Shown here: piece by piece, positions 53,157 to 62,194 of the stretch
How positions within the stretch are numbered: the first letter of the stretch is position 1
How the letters are laid out: each line of letters opens with the position of its first letter
Source: Kribbella sp. CA-293567
GTDB lineage: Bacteria > Actinomycetota > Actinomycetes > Propionibacteriales > Kribbellaceae
Assembly: GCF_027627575.1 (NCBI RefSeq)
Contig: NZ_CP114065.1
Location: 1,736,001 to 1,800,000, forward strand
DNA: 64,000 nucleotides
Reading direction: 5' to 3'
Position numbers and translations under genes: made by a program
The notes under the pieces: model-generated
Seen by the model: the letters and a program-made list of their open reading frames with translations, nothing else
What the model was told of the DNA's origin: nothing
Database searches by the model: none

Positions 53157-53666
53157 ATGACGACGACAGAGCGGGCCGACATCCTCGACTTCCTGACCAA
53201 GCACCGGTACTTCCTCCGGCAGACCGCCGCGGGGCTGACCGACGAGCAGGCCGGCACCCGCAGTACCGTCAGCGCGTTGACGGTCGGCGGGCTGATCAAG
53301 CACGTCACCGAGACCGAGCGGACCTGGGCCGACTTCGCCCGATCGGGCGGCGACCAGACTCCCGCCGAGACCGAGTTCAGCCCGGAGATGCTCGCCAAGT
53401 GGGAGAACCAGTTCCGCCTCACGGAGGACGAGACGCTCGCCGGCGCGCTGGCGGAGTACGAGAAGGTCGCCGCTGCCACCGACGAACTGGTCGCCACGCT
53501 CGACCTCGACACGGCGTACGAACTCCCCGCCGCTCCCTGGCAGCCGCCGGGCGTCTTCTGGACGGTCCGCCGGGTCTTCCTGCACATCACAGCCGAAACC
53601 GCCCAGCACGCCGGCCACGCCGACATCATCCGCGAGGCGATCGACGGCAAGAAGAGCATGGGCTGA
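53157..53666 (+). CDS. DinB-like (DUF664) four-helix protein
   Basis: 169 residues. The DinB/YfiT fold is shown by ADILDFLTKHRYFLRQTAAG, VGGLIKHVTETERTWADFA (first metal His) and VFLHITAETAQHAGHADIIR (two further His), a three-His metal site. Actinobacterial members include mycothiol-dependent S-transferases and isomerases. Substrate unknown. Confidence 0.82.
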   Translation: MTTTERADILDFLTKHRYFLRQTAAGLTDEQAGTRSTVSALTVGGLIKHVTETERTWADFARSGGDQTPAETEFSPEMLAKWENQFRLTEDETLAGALAEYEKVAAATDELVATLDLDTAYELPAAPWQPPGVFWTVRRVFLHITAETAQHAGHADIIREAIDGKKSMG

Positions 53667-53689
53667 GGCTGCCGTCGGGTTTGCGGACA

Positions 53690-53782
53690 TAGCGACAGGC
53701 AGTAGTAGGGCCGGGCCGTCCGCCCCACGCCTGGGCGGGCGGAGTACAGGACTCGCGGCGGCACTACTGCCTGTCGTTGTGT
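53690..53782. repeat. 93-bp dispersed element, copy B (inverted ends)
   Basis: Same ends and same 93-bp length as 8041-8133. Here the terminal inverted repeat is 14 bp perfect: CGACAGGCAGTAGT at 53693-53706 and its complement at 53763-53776. The interior differs and can itself fold (CCGCCC/GGGCGG). Lies between the converging stops at 53666 and 53792. Confidence 0.65.
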
Positions 53783-53791
53783 TCGCGAAGG

Positions 53792-54520
53792 TCAAGGTTG
53801 GAAGAGTTTCCAGTCCCCTTCGGTGACGACCTCGATGGTGCCGTCGACCACCTTGATGGCGGTGTCGTCGTCGATCGCGTACGTCGGTGCGGGGATGTGC
53901 GCCGCCCACTTCTCGGCGTTGGGTAGTGATGCGTCGAGGTGATGCGGGTGGTTGAGATGCGGGATCACCGCGAAGTCGACGAGCCCGGCGCCCTGGCCGG
54001 TGACGAGGAGCCTGTCGACATCGCCCTCCGGGGTCGAGAAGACGGCGGGCTCCGACTTGAGCGGTCCGTCGCTCTCGCGGGGCGGATCGACGTAGGTCTC
54101 GACAAAGGTCGAGGTGACGGCGATGCTGCCGGCGCTCACTCCGACGTACACAGCATCCAACGTCGGTAGGAGGTCGGCGAAGCCGGAGCGCCGCATCCAG
54201 GCGGCCAGGAACAGCGGATCGCCGCCCCACACGAGGATCGCGTCGGCGTCCCGGACGGTCGGCACCCACGCGTCTTCCTCGATGCTCGGGAGCACCGAAA
54301 GTTCCAGGATGCCCAGCGACTTCCAGCCCAACTGGCACAGGCGCGACGACCCCTCTCCGGACATCGCGCGCCACGCCATCTGGGCGCCACCGGGGAAGGG
54401 GTAGATGGCAGTCGGGATGAAGAGGGCGTTGGCCTCGGCGATCGGCTTGCCCAGCAGTTCGACCAACGCGTCCTGGATGCTGCCGTTGCTGATCCCGCTC
54501 GAGGTAAGCAGAGCTTTCAT
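53792..54520 (-). CDS. Peptidase E-like (S51 family) hydrolase, paralogue
   Basis: 242 residues from ATG 54520 (AGGAAGG upstream). Aligns to the protein at 27328: KALLTSSGISNGSIQDALVE, ILVWGGDPLFLAAWM, nucleophile YVGVSAGSIAV, IPHLNHPHH, and the shared end AIDDDTAIKVVDGTIEV. An insertion of about 20 residues follows the nucleophile (VDPPRESDGPLKSEPAVF). Probably a dipeptidase or amidotransferase-like hydrolase. Confidence 0.75.
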   Translation of the reverse strand: MKALLTSSGISNGSIQDALVELLGKPIAEANALFIPTAIYPFPGGAQMAWRAMSGEGSSRLCQLGWKSLGILELSVLPSIEEDAWVPTVRDADAILVWGGDPLFLAAWMRRSGFADLLPTLDAVYVGVSAGSIAVTSTFVETYVDPPRESDGPLKSEPAVFSTPEGDVDRLLVTGQGAGLVDFAVIPHLNHPHHLDASLPNAEKWAAHIPAPTYAIDDDTAIKVVDGTIEVVTEGDWKLFQP

Positions 54521-54648
54521 ATCCGAACCTTCCTGGCGCGCAGCGCTCTGGTGGCGATGCTTCTTGGCGTTCACTTCTTACCCGTACTACGAACCGGTCG
54601 GCGCGAAAACGACAGGCGCCGGAGCGTCGCAGGTGTCAGGATGCCGGG

Positions 54649-55440
54649 ATGGTTGCGCGGGCGTTGAGTTTCGGCACAGTGGCAGCGGCGTACGAACGGT
54701 TCCGGCCGGGGTATCCGGATGAACTCCTCGAGCTGGTGACGGCGTACGCCGGTGGGCCGATTCGCACCGCTCTGGAGATCGGCGCCGGGACAGGCAAGGC
54801 AACGCGCCTGTTCGCACAGGGAGGGATCGCGGTCACGGCCACCGAGCCTGATGCGGCGATGCTGGCCGAGCTGCGGAAACACCTGCCGGCGAACGTCACG
54901 TCCGTGCAAGCCGCTTTTGAGGACCTACCGCTGAATTCGTCGTACGAGCTGGTGTACTCGGCGGCCGCGCTGCATTGGACCAACCCGGACGGCCGGTGGG
55001 CCCGAATGGCCGCGCTCGTCCAGCCGGGCGGCGTTTTCGCCTCGTTCGGCGTACCGATCCAGCTGGCCGACCCAGCCCTCAAGGAGGCCGCCCGCGCGGC
55101 ACGTGCGCCGTACCTGGACGACGACGGCGTACCGTCGCCCGACGGCACCGCCGCGGATCTGCCGATGCAATGGCCCGGCACGGAACTTGAGCAGTCCGAG
55201 TGGTTCACCGACGTCCGGCAGTCGGTGATCGAACGGCGCCTGACGATGAGCGCCCGCGACTACGTCGGACAACTCTCCACAGTCTCGGCGTACGTGATGC
55301 TGGAGCCCACAGACCGCGACGAGGTCTTCCGCCGAACCCTCGAGGCGCTCCCCGAAACGGTGGAACTCAATGCCGAGGTCCACGTCCACCTCGCCCGCCG
55401 CCATCACTGGACCAACGCCGCGGCTGCGTATGGCGGATGA
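54649..55440 (+). CDS. Class I SAM-dependent methyltransferase
   Basis: 263 residues. Methyltransf_11-like: AAAYERFRPGYPDELLELV, motif I ALEIGAGTGKATRLFA, motif II VTATEPDAAMLAEL, and SAAALHWTNPDGRW at the motif IV/post region. No target can be deduced. Its end overlaps the next gene by 11 bases. Confidence 0.82.
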   Translation: MVARALSFGTVAAAYERFRPGYPDELLELVTAYAGGPIRTALEIGAGTGKATRLFAQGGIAVTATEPDAAMLAELRKHLPANVTSVQAAFEDLPLNSSYELVYSAAALHWTNPDGRWARMAALVQPGGVFASFGVPIQLADPALKEAARAARAPYLDDDGVPSPDGTAADLPMQWPGTELEQSEWFTDVRQSVIERRLTMSARDYVGQLSTVSAYVMLEPTDRDEVFRRTLEALPETVELNAEVHVHLARRHHWTNAAAAYGG

Positions 55441-55978
55441 TCACCACATGCAAGGAGAGCGAAGCGGAGTCGCCCGCTGGGTCACAGCCGTGTTGAGCGG
55501 CGCCTTCTTCGGGGTGGTGATGGGCGCTTTCACCAAGCTCGACGGGTCGAGTTGGACTGCGGCCGGCATAGGTGCGATTGCCACCGGTGTGCCGTTCGGG
55601 TTGGCAATGGCCTGGTGGAGCGCCGGCTGGAAACGAGCGATGAAAGACGCGGAAGGCGACTTACCGGATGAGGACGTTCGTCTCGCTCATCGTGCTGCGA
55701 TGGATGGCCCTGTGCCTGAAGACGAAGCGATCCGGTCGGCTGCGCTGCGCATCGCTTCCCGACATCTCGCGGAGTACACGGGCCGTTCGCGCTGGCTGTT
55801 CATCATCGTGTTGGTGCTGATATTGATCGGTAGCATCGCCGGGGCCGTCAGCGAGTCTCCCTGGGGATTGCTGGGTGCCGTTGTCCCCGCGGCACTCTTG
55901 TACACCCGGTGGTACTGGCCCAGACGGCTGCGACGGCGCATCGCGTTGCTCACCGGAGCGCCTGAGACCACACCGTAG
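55430..55978 (+). CDS. Small membrane protein, four helices
   Basis: 182 residues from ATG 55430 (ATG 55448 possible). Two hydrophobic segments before residue 65 (AVLSGAFFGVVMGAF, AGIGAIATGVPFGLAMAWW), a charged middle, and two near the C-terminus (LFIIVLVLILIGSIAGAV, LLGAVVPAALLYTRW). Contains a TTA codon at 55661-55663. Unrecognised. Overlaps the methyltransferase, so co-translated. Confidence 0.6.
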   Translation: MADDHHMQGERSGVARWVTAVLSGAFFGVVMGAFTKLDGSSWTAAGIGAIATGVPFGLAMAWWSAGWKRAMKDAEGDLPDEDVRLAHRAAMDGPVPEDEAIRSAALRIASRHLAEYTGRSRWLFIIVLVLILIGSIAGAVSESPWGLLGAVVPAALLYTRWYWPRRLRRRIALLTGAPETTP

Positions 55979-56310
55979 GTACAGCTGTCCGTTCGCGAGG
56001 ACCGGCAGGCGGCCCTCGCGGCAAAGCAACGGATCAGGCGTCAGCCAGGAACGGTACGCCGGTGTTGGAGTGGCATCTGTGGCCGTTCGGGCTGGATAGG
56101 TGCGGGACCGGAACCGCGATGCGGATCGGCTCCGCGCCCCGTGGACCGCCAACGGGTTCGGGTGGGGGCAACGCTTCAGCCCGCGATGTGAGTACGGGTA
56201 GGAAAACACGCAGGCCCCGCGTGATGCGGGGTTGAATCCGCATCGCGCAGGGCCGCTGGTGGTTCGGGTGGGTGCAACGCCTCAGCCCGAGAGGAGAGTA
56301 CGGGTGGGGC
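55979..56310. other. Duplicated msrA 3' end and flanking repeats
   Basis: 56036 to about 56090 on the minus strand encodes [17 protein letters not shown] and a stop, a copy of the msrA C-terminus ([17 protein letters not shown]). The sequence following the msrA stop is duplicated too: TCGGGTGGG, GCAACGC, TCAGCCCG and GAGTACGGGT recur near 56157-56202 and 56264-56308. No complete gene is present. Confidence 0.65.
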
Positions 56311-56955
56311 TTAGCTTTCAGCCGGGAACGGTACGCCGGTGTTGCTGTGGCAGCGGTAGCCGTTGGGGTTCTTGGCGAGGTACTGCTGGTGGTAGCCCTC
56401 GGCGTAGAAGAACTTGGTTGCCGGGGCGATCTCGGTGGTGATGTCGCCGTAGCCGAGCGGCTTGATCACCGGGGCGTACAGGTCGCGGGTGCGCTCGGCC
56501 TCGGTCTTCTGGGCGTCGGTGGTGTAGTAGATCGCCGACCGGTACTGCGAGCCGAGGTCGTTGCCCTGGCGCATTCCCTGGGTCGGGTCGTGGGTCTCCC
56601 AGAAGACCTTCAGCAGGGCGGTGAAGGTGGTCTTGGCCGGGTCGTAGACGACGCGGACGGCCTCTGTCTGGCCGGTGCGGCCGGAGCAGACCTCTTCGTA
56701 CGTCGGGTTCGGGGTGTAGCCGCCGGCGTAGCCGACTGCGGTGGTGTAGACCCCCGGCAGCTGCCAGAAGATCTCCTCGGTGCCCCAGAAACAGCCCGTG
56801 CCGAACCAGACTTCCTCGAAGCCTTCGGGGGTGGGCGCGGTCTGCGGCGTACCGAGCACGATGTTGTCCGCCGGTACGGCGAAGGTGGGCTCGGGGCGGC
56901 CCGGCAGGGCGGCGTCCGGCTCGACCAGGGCTGACTTTTGCTTGAAGAACGACAT
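56311..56955 (-). CDS. msrA: Peptide methionine sulfoxide reductase MsrA
   Basis: 214 residues. Reduces methionine-S-sulfoxide in proteins. Catalytic Cys in [40 protein letters not shown] and [20 protein letters not shown] are conserved substrate-pocket segments. The C-terminal Cys in GYRCHSNTG is the resolving Cys. Full length. A partial copy of its end lies downstream. Confidence 0.93.
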   Translation of the reverse strand: MSFFKQKSALVEPDAALPGRPEPTFAVPADNIVLGTPQTAPTPEGFEEVWFGTGCFWGTEEIFWQLPGVYTTAVGYAGGYTPNPTYEEVCSGRTGQTEAVRVVYDPAKTTFTALLKVFWETHDPTQGMRQGNDLGSQYRSAIYYTTDAQKTEAERTRDLYAPVIKPLGYGDITTEIAPATKFFYAEGYHQQYLAKNPNGYRCHSNTGVPFPAES

Positions 56956-57054
56956 CTCACGCCTCTCGCAGAGTGACTCTCATAGTCTCTCAACGCGACC
57001 CCAGGGGCGAACCTTCCCCCGGCCGATTACGGGACGTTTACGTCGAACGACTGC

Positions 57055-58494
57055 TCAAGCGATCATCGCCGCCGTACGCCGCAGCGGTGGTCCCGCCGTC
57101 AGTGACTCGTACGACGCCGCCAACCGGTCGACCGCGTCACGCAGAGTGTCCGGTTCGAGCGTATAGGGCAGCCGCAAGAACGACTCCAGCCCGCCGTCGG
57201 GGGAGAAGCGCGACCCAGCCACCACCAGTACGCCGTTCCGCTGGGCCACCCCCACCAGGCTCGAGCCCACCGGTTCGGGCAGCTCGCACCACATCGACAA
57301 CCCACCGCCGGGCACCTCGAACCGCCACGACGGCAGCGCAGTCCGCAGCGCGGCGATGAGAGCGTCACGCCGGAAAGCAAGGGCGGCCCGGCGTTCCGGC
57401 AGGATGGAGGACCGCGCCTGCAGCAACCGCAGTACGACCAACTGCTCCAGCACCGGCGCACCCAGGTCCAGCGAGGCCCGCGCGTCGAGAATGCGGGACA
57501 CCAAGGCCTCCGGCGCGCGCAGCCAGCCGATCCGCAGACCTCCCCAGAACGACTTGCTGACCGATCCCACCGTGATCACGCCCTGCGGGTCGAAGACGGC
57601 GAACGGCGGCGGCATCTCCTGTCCGTCCAGGGCCAGCTCGAACAGCGTCTCGTCGATGATCGCCGTGGTCCGGGCCCGCGCCAGCGCGATCGCCAGCCGC
57701 TGCCGGTCGGCCGCCGGCATCAACCGCCCAGTGGGGTTCTGGAAGTCGGCCACCAGCCAGGCGGCCCGCGGCGACGACTGCCTGATCGTTGCCTCTAGCA
57801 AGGGAAGGTCCCAGCCGTACGGGCTCATCGGCGCCGCGACGACGCGGCAGCCGCTGCGCCGGATCGCGTCGACGGAGTTCGGATGGGTCGGGCTCTCGGT
57901 CAGCACCCGGTCGCCGATCTGCGTCATCGCGCGGACCGCGATCGAGGTCGCGGCCAGCGCGCCCGCCGTGACGATGATCTGGTCCGCCGTCGTCGGCAGC
58001 CCGCGAGCCCGGTACGACGCCGCGATCTCCTCCCGCAACTCCGGCAGCCCCTGCGGGTGGTAGCCGGGCGTGGCCAGGTGCCGCGGCAGGTCTTCGAGCG
58101 CCTCGCTCACCGCGCTGCTGATCCCCGGCACGGCCGGCGACGCCGCGCAGGTGAAGTCGTAGAGCCCCTCGGTGTCGATCCCCGGCGCGTGATGGCGGCC
58201 GAGTTCGGGCTCGACCTTCGACGGCAACGCGGTGACGCTGCCCGATCCGCGTCTGCTGGTCAGGTAGCCACGATCGCGCAGTTCACGGTACGCCGAAGCG
58301 ACGGTGGTCCGGCTGACCCCCAACGCGTCGGTCAGTTCGCGCTCGGACGGCACCCGCGCACCCGGCATGATCCGCCCGTCGGCGATCAGCAGCCGCAACC
58401 GCTCGGCCAGACTCCGGTACGCCGGTCCGGAGTCGTCCGCCCAGCTGCCGAGCAGCCCGGCGAGTGTGCTGGCAGGAAGCTGTTGCGCGATCAT
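57055..58494 (-). CDS. MocR/PdxR-type regulator (GntR HTH fused to aminotransferase fold)
   Basis: 479 residues from ATG 58494. The N-terminal GntR winged helix is ARVPSERELTDALGVSRTTV and AYRELRDRGYLTSRRGSG. The aminotransferase-like domain (about residues 110-479) has the PLP Lys in TVGSVSKSFWGGLRIGW and the PLP-ring Asp/Asn region LVADFQNPTGR. Divergent from a YczE-type membrane protein, like the known YczR-yczE pairs, so it probably regulates that gene in response to PLP or an amino acid. Confidence 0.88.
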   Translation of the reverse strand: MIAQQLPASTLAGLLGSWADDSGPAYRSLAERLRLLIADGRIMPGARVPSERELTDALGVSRTTVASAYRELRDRGYLTSRRGSGSVTALPSKVEPELGRHHAPGIDTEGLYDFTCAASPAVPGISSAVSEALEDLPRHLATPGYHPQGLPELREEIAASYRARGLPTTADQIIVTAGALAATSIAVRAMTQIGDRVLTESPTHPNSVDAIRRSGCRVVAAPMSPYGWDLPLLEATIRQSSPRAAWLVADFQNPTGRLMPAADRQRLAIALARARTTAIIDETLFELALDGQEMPPPFAVFDPQGVITVGSVSKSFWGGLRIGWLRAPEALVSRILDARASLDLGAPVLEQLVVLRLLQARSSILPERRAALAFRRDALIAALRTALPSWRFEVPGGGLSMWCELPEPVGSSLVGVAQRNGVLVVAGSRFSPDGGLESFLRLPYTLEPDTLRDAVDRLAASYESLTAGPPLRRTAAMIA

Positions 58495-58556
58495 GCAGTC
58501 CACTATTACCCAACTGGCTATCGAACACCAGGCCAATCAGTCGGAGACTGGATCCT

Positions 58557-59243
58557 GTGACCGCCACTTCCGCAGCGCCCGCCAAGAACCCGCGCGGCCG
58601 CCGGCTAGCTGCCCTGAATCCGCTCGAGCAGCTCAGAGCCGGCCACCTCCCGCGCCGCCTCGTCCAGCTCTACGTCGGCCTGGTCCTGTACGGCGCGTCG
58701 ATGGGCCTGATGGTCCAGGGCAATCTCGGCCTCGATCCCTGGGACGTCCTGCACTACGGCATCACCCAGCACGTGAACCTCAGCTTCGGCACCGTCGCCA
58801 TCATCGTCAGCTTCCTCGTGCTGCTCGCCTGGATTCCCCTGCGGCAGTGGCCCGGGCTGGGGACGATCAGCAACGCGGTCGTCGTCGGGCTGACCGTCGA
58901 CCTGACCCTGGCGATCGTCGACCGGCCGGACGCGATGTGGTTGCGGATCGTCTTCATGACCGCCGGAGTCGTCGTCAACGCGCTGGCCGGCGCGCTCTAC
59001 ATCGGCGCCCAGCTCGGCCCTGGTCCGCGGGACGGGATGATGACCGGCCTGGTGCGGCGTACCGGGCGGAGCGTGCGGCTGGTCCGGACCAGCATCGAGG
59101 TGACGGTGCTCGCGGTCGGCTGGCTGCTCGGTGGGGTGGTCGGGGTAGGCACCGTGCTCTACGCGCTCGCGATCGGGCCGCTCGTTCATGTCCTGCTACC
59201 GCTGTTCACCGTGAAACTGAACACCGAAGAAGCGGACAACTGA
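58557..59243 (+). CDS. YczE-family integral membrane protein
   Basis: 228 residues from GTG 58557. Five or six hydrophobic segments: LVQLYVGLVLYGASMGLMVQ, NLGLDPWDVLHYGI, VAIIVSFLVLLAWIPL, VVNALAGALYIGAQLGPGPRDG and others. The GLDPWD and GPGPRDG motifs mark the YczE/YitT-like family. Transport role suspected but unproven. Paired with the divergent MocR regulator. Two hairpins follow its stop. Confidence 0.8.
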   Translation: MTATSAAPAKNPRGRRLAALNPLEQLRAGHLPRRLVQLYVGLVLYGASMGLMVQGNLGLDPWDVLHYGITQHVNLSFGTVAIIVSFLVLLAWIPLRQWPGLGTISNAVVVGLTVDLTLAIVDRPDAMWLRIVFMTAGVVVNALAGALYIGAQLGPGPRDGMMTGLVRRTGRSVRLVRTSIEVTVLAVGWLLGGVVGVGTVLYALAIGPLVHVLLPLFTVKLNTEEADN

Positions 59244-59246
59244 GAC

Positions 59247-59305
59247 CGCGGATGCCGGACCAGGGGGCCCGGCATCCGCGCACCACAGGACCCCTCGGCC
59301 TGTGG
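59247..59305. terminator. Two hairpins between convergent yczE-like and MMPL genes
   Basis: CGCGGATGCCGG/CCGGCATCCGCG (59247-59280, 12-bp perfect stem) and CCACAGG/CCTGTGG (59283-59305). Together they could stop both converging transcripts. Confidence 0.7.
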
Positions 59306-59314
59306 TTGCTGGGG

Positions 59315-61477
59315 TCAGCCGACTCGTTCCAGCGCTCGATCACCGGCCGCGGCCGGCTGCGGGGCCTTCAGCTTGCGAGGCCACCAGGCGCGAGGACCGA
59401 GCAGTGCGGTCACGCTGGGGACCAGGAAGATCGACATCAGGAACGCCGAGATCACGATTCCGGCCGCGACCGAGAAGCCCATCTCGGTCAGCAGCGCCAT
59501 CCCGGCGAGCATCAGCGAGGAGAACGTGCCGGCCAGGATCAGGCCGGCCGCCGCCACCGACGGACCGCCGTGCTCGATCGCGAGATCCGCGGCCTCGCGC
59601 GGATCGGTCCCGCGTTCGGCCTCCTCCCGGAGTCGCGCGATCATCAGGATGTTGTAGTCGGTGCCGATGGCAACGACGAACAGGTACAGCATGATCGGCA
59701 GCGAGAACGTCACGCCCGCGTGCCCGGCGGCGCCCTGGAAGACCAGGACGGTCGCGCCGGTGGTGCTGAAGAAGCTGAGCACCACCGCGAGCATCAGCAC
59801 CAGTGGCGCCAGCAAGCTGCGCAGCAACAAGGCCAGGATGATCGCGATCAGTCCGCCGGCGACCGGGAAGATCACCTTCAGGTCGCGACTGTTGGCGTCC
59901 CGGATGTCGGTGTAGCTCGAGCTGACCCCGCCGAGCAGCACCGACGTACCGGCTGGTGCTTCGGCGTGGGCGGTGTCGCGCAGCGGGCCGTCGACGAGGT
60001 CGAGTGAGGACTTCGCGTACGGCGCGTCCTTCAGCACGACGTTGAGCTGGGCAACTGTCTTGTCCTGGTTGAGCAGGGCAGGGGAGCCGTCCGGGGTGGC
60101 GGGGAGGACGGCGCCGATGCCGTCGACCTTCGCGAGCTTCCCGGCGTACGACGTGAGCTGGGCCGGGTCGAGCGGCGTACCGCCCGTGCTTTTGACGTAG
60201 ACCGTGGTCGGGTTGAGAGCGCCTGCGGGGAAGCCGGCCTGGAGATCCTTGACGGCGCGCGCTGACTCGGTGTCCTTGGGAAGCTGACTGAAAGCGTCGT
60301 AGTCGATCTTCATCCCCAGGGTGCCGAGGGCCAGCAGGACCATCAGGCCGCCGGAGACCAGTGCGACCAGCGCGGGGCGTTTGGCGGTGAACCGTCCGAG
60401 GCGCTTGAAGGTCGCGCCCTTCGGGGTCTTCTGCCAGGACTTCGACGGCCAGAACACCTTCGGGCCGAGCAGCGAGACGACCGCCGGGATGAGCGTGATG
60501 GCGGCGAAGGCCATCACCGCGACCGCGATCGCGAGCCCCGGACCGAGGCTCTTGAAGCCGCCGAACGCGGCCAGCAGCAGCGCGCTGAAGGCGACCACGA
60601 TCGCGCCGGCCGCCGACACGATCACCTCGGACACCCGGGCGGTCGCGGTGACGAGAGCCTGCTTCGGTTCCTCGCCGGCCCGGAGGCGTTCGCGGAAGCG
60701 GAACAGCAGGAACAGGATGTAGTCCGTGCCGACGCCGTACAGGACGACGGTCAGAATGGTCTGGAGATCCTGGGTCGCCTGCAGGTCGAACGTCTTGGCG
60801 GCGAGGGCGATCAGGCCGGGCGCGATCGCGCTGACCAGGCCGACGGTGAGGATCGGCAGCAGGGCGGCGACGGGACTGCGGTAGATGAACAGCAGCAGGC
60901 CGATGATCAGTACGACGGTGGCGATCCCGACCACGACGAACGCGTTGTCGAACGCGTCCTGGTTGTCGAGGAAGAGCGCCGCGTCGCCCGTTACGCCGTA
61001 CTGGAGGCCACTGTCCGTCATCGCCGGACCGGTCAGATCGCGGACGTGCTGAACCGCGTCGAGCACGGCCTGCTCCTCGGGCAGGCCTTTGAGGCCGACG
61101 CTGATCAGCTGGACCTGCTTGTTGGGGGAGACGGCCTGCGGTCCGGTCACCGCGCCGGTCACCCGATCGATCTTCGCTGCTGTGATCTCGGTCGCCAGCT
61201 CGGACGTCTTCGCTTGGTCCGCCGCGGTCAGCACGCCACCGTCGGTGCGCTTGACGACGATGCTCGCGGTGGCGTCGCTGGTCTGGCCGAAGGCGTCGGC
61301 GGCGAGCTTCTGCGCCTGGACGGACTCATAGGAATCGGGCAGTAAGCCGGCCTGATCCTTGGTGGTCACGTCGGTGAGCGTCGGCGCGAACGCGACCACG
61401 GCGATCGCCGCGACCACCCAGGCGGCGATCACCTTCCACGGGTTGTGGACGACGAAGCGTCCGAGCTTGGTGAACAC
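59315..61477 (-). CDS. MMPL/RND family transporter
   Basis: 720 residues from GTG 61477 (AGGAGG seven bases upstream). Two repeats, each an N-terminal helix, a large extracytoplasmic domain and a block of five or six helices, as in MmpL lipid exporters. GTDYILFLLFRFRERLRAG and GTDYNILMIARLREEAERG are the paired family signatures (GTDY plus basic loop). Likely exports a lipid or drug by proton motive force. Controlled by the divergent TetR gene at 61564. Confidence 0.9.
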   Translation of the reverse strand: MFTKLGRFVVHNPWKVIAAWVVAAIAVVAFAPTLTDVTTKDQAGLLPDSYESVQAQKLAADAFGQTSDATASIVVKRTDGGVLTAADQAKTSELATEITAAKIDRVTGAVTGPQAVSPNKQVQLISVGLKGLPEEQAVLDAVQHVRDLTGPAMTDSGLQYGVTGDAALFLDNQDAFDNAFVVVGIATVVLIIGLLLFIYRSPVAALLPILTVGLVSAIAPGLIALAAKTFDLQATQDLQTILTVVLYGVGTDYILFLLFRFRERLRAGEEPKQALVTATARVSEVIVSAAGAIVVAFSALLLAAFGGFKSLGPGLAIAVAVMAFAAITLIPAVVSLLGPKVFWPSKSWQKTPKGATFKRLGRFTAKRPALVALVSGGLMVLLALGTLGMKIDYDAFSQLPKDTESARAVKDLQAGFPAGALNPTTVYVKSTGGTPLDPAQLTSYAGKLAKVDGIGAVLPATPDGSPALLNQDKTVAQLNVVLKDAPYAKSSLDLVDGPLRDTAHAEAPAGTSVLLGGVSSSYTDIRDANSRDLKVIFPVAGGLIAIILALLLRSLLAPLVLMLAVVLSFFSTTGATVLVFQGAAGHAGVTFSLPIMLYLFVVAIGTDYNILMIARLREEAERGTDPREAADLAIEHGGPSVAAAGLILAGTFSSLMLAGMALLTEMGFSVAAGIVISAFLMSIFLVPSVTALLGPRAWWPRKLKAPQPAAAGDRALERVG

Positions 61478-61497
61478 TGGCCCCTCCTCAGATCTCA

Positions 61498-61542
61498 CTA
61501 CCTGCCGGTCGGTAGGTAGACTACCTGCCGCACGGTAGGTAA
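61498..61542. promoter_or_regulatory. Twin TetR operators between MMPL and TetR genes
   Basis: CTACCTGCCGGTCGGTAGGTAG (61498-61519) and CTACCTGCCGCACGGTAGGTAA (61521-61542), near-palindromes with 23-bp centre spacing, about two helical turns. They fill the space between divergent starts. Confidence 0.8.
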
Positions 61543-61563
61543 GAGAAGTGAGAGGGTGGTGTC

Positions 61564-62154
61564 GTGCAGCAGGAGAGCAGTTCGCGGGCCGGCGCCAAGC
61601 CCCGCGACACCAAGGCAGAGATCCACCGGGCGGCGCTGGAGCTGTTCTCGTCCCGCGGCTACGAGAAGACGAGCCTGCGGGAGATCGCCGAGCAGGTCGG
61701 GATCACGAAGGCGTCGCTGTACTACCACTACTCGTCCAAGCAGGAGCTGCTGCAGGCGATCATCGGGACGTTCTTCGAGGACCTCAGGGAGGTCTTCGCG
61801 CTGGTCGAGAACCGGCCGTGGTCGCTGGAGCTGGAGCAGGAGCTGCTCGGCACCTATCTGGACGTGGTCATCAAGCACCGCGCCACCGGGCCGACCGTAC
61901 TGCGTGACATCACCGCGGTGCTCGCCGCTTTCGACGATCAGCTGGATGATCTGATCGGTCAGAGCCGGCGCTTCCAGCTGTGGTTGGCGGGGCCGGATCC
62001 GACCCCGGCCGACCGGGTGCGAGCTGCTGCTGCCGTCGAGGTGGTCGGTGCCGTGCTGTCCACCGGTTTGGATCAAACGGCGGTCTCCGACGAGGAGATG
62101 CGCGCCATCCTGCTGGATGCTGCGACCGCCGTACTGTCTCGCAAGACCAACTAG
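61564..62154 (+). CDS. TetR family regulator of the MMPL transporter
   Basis: 196 residues, GTG start. The HTH region is AALELFSSRGYEKTSLREIA, EQVGITKASLYYHYSSKQEL. The C-terminal domain is helical (LEQELLGTYLDVVIKHRATG). The twin operator sits directly upstream, shared with the MMPL gene, indicating joint repression. Confidence 0.9.
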   Translation: MQQESSSRAGAKPRDTKAEIHRAALELFSSRGYEKTSLREIAEQVGITKASLYYHYSSKQELLQAIIGTFFEDLREVFALVENRPWSLELEQELLGTYLDVVIKHRATGPTVLRDITAVLAAFDDQLDDLIGQSRRFQLWLAGPDPTPADRVRAAAAVEVVGAVLSTGLDQTAVSDEEMRAILLDAATAVLSRKTN

Positions 62155-62194
62155 CCGCCGCGCCGGATGCAGGTGATCCGGTGCGGTTGGTGAG

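Noticed and set aside
58495-58556. Defined MocR operator between the divergent MocR and yczE-like genes
   Set aside because: Partial repeats such as CCAACTGGC and CCAGGCC are present, but no clear direct or inverted repeat stands out, so no site was annotated.
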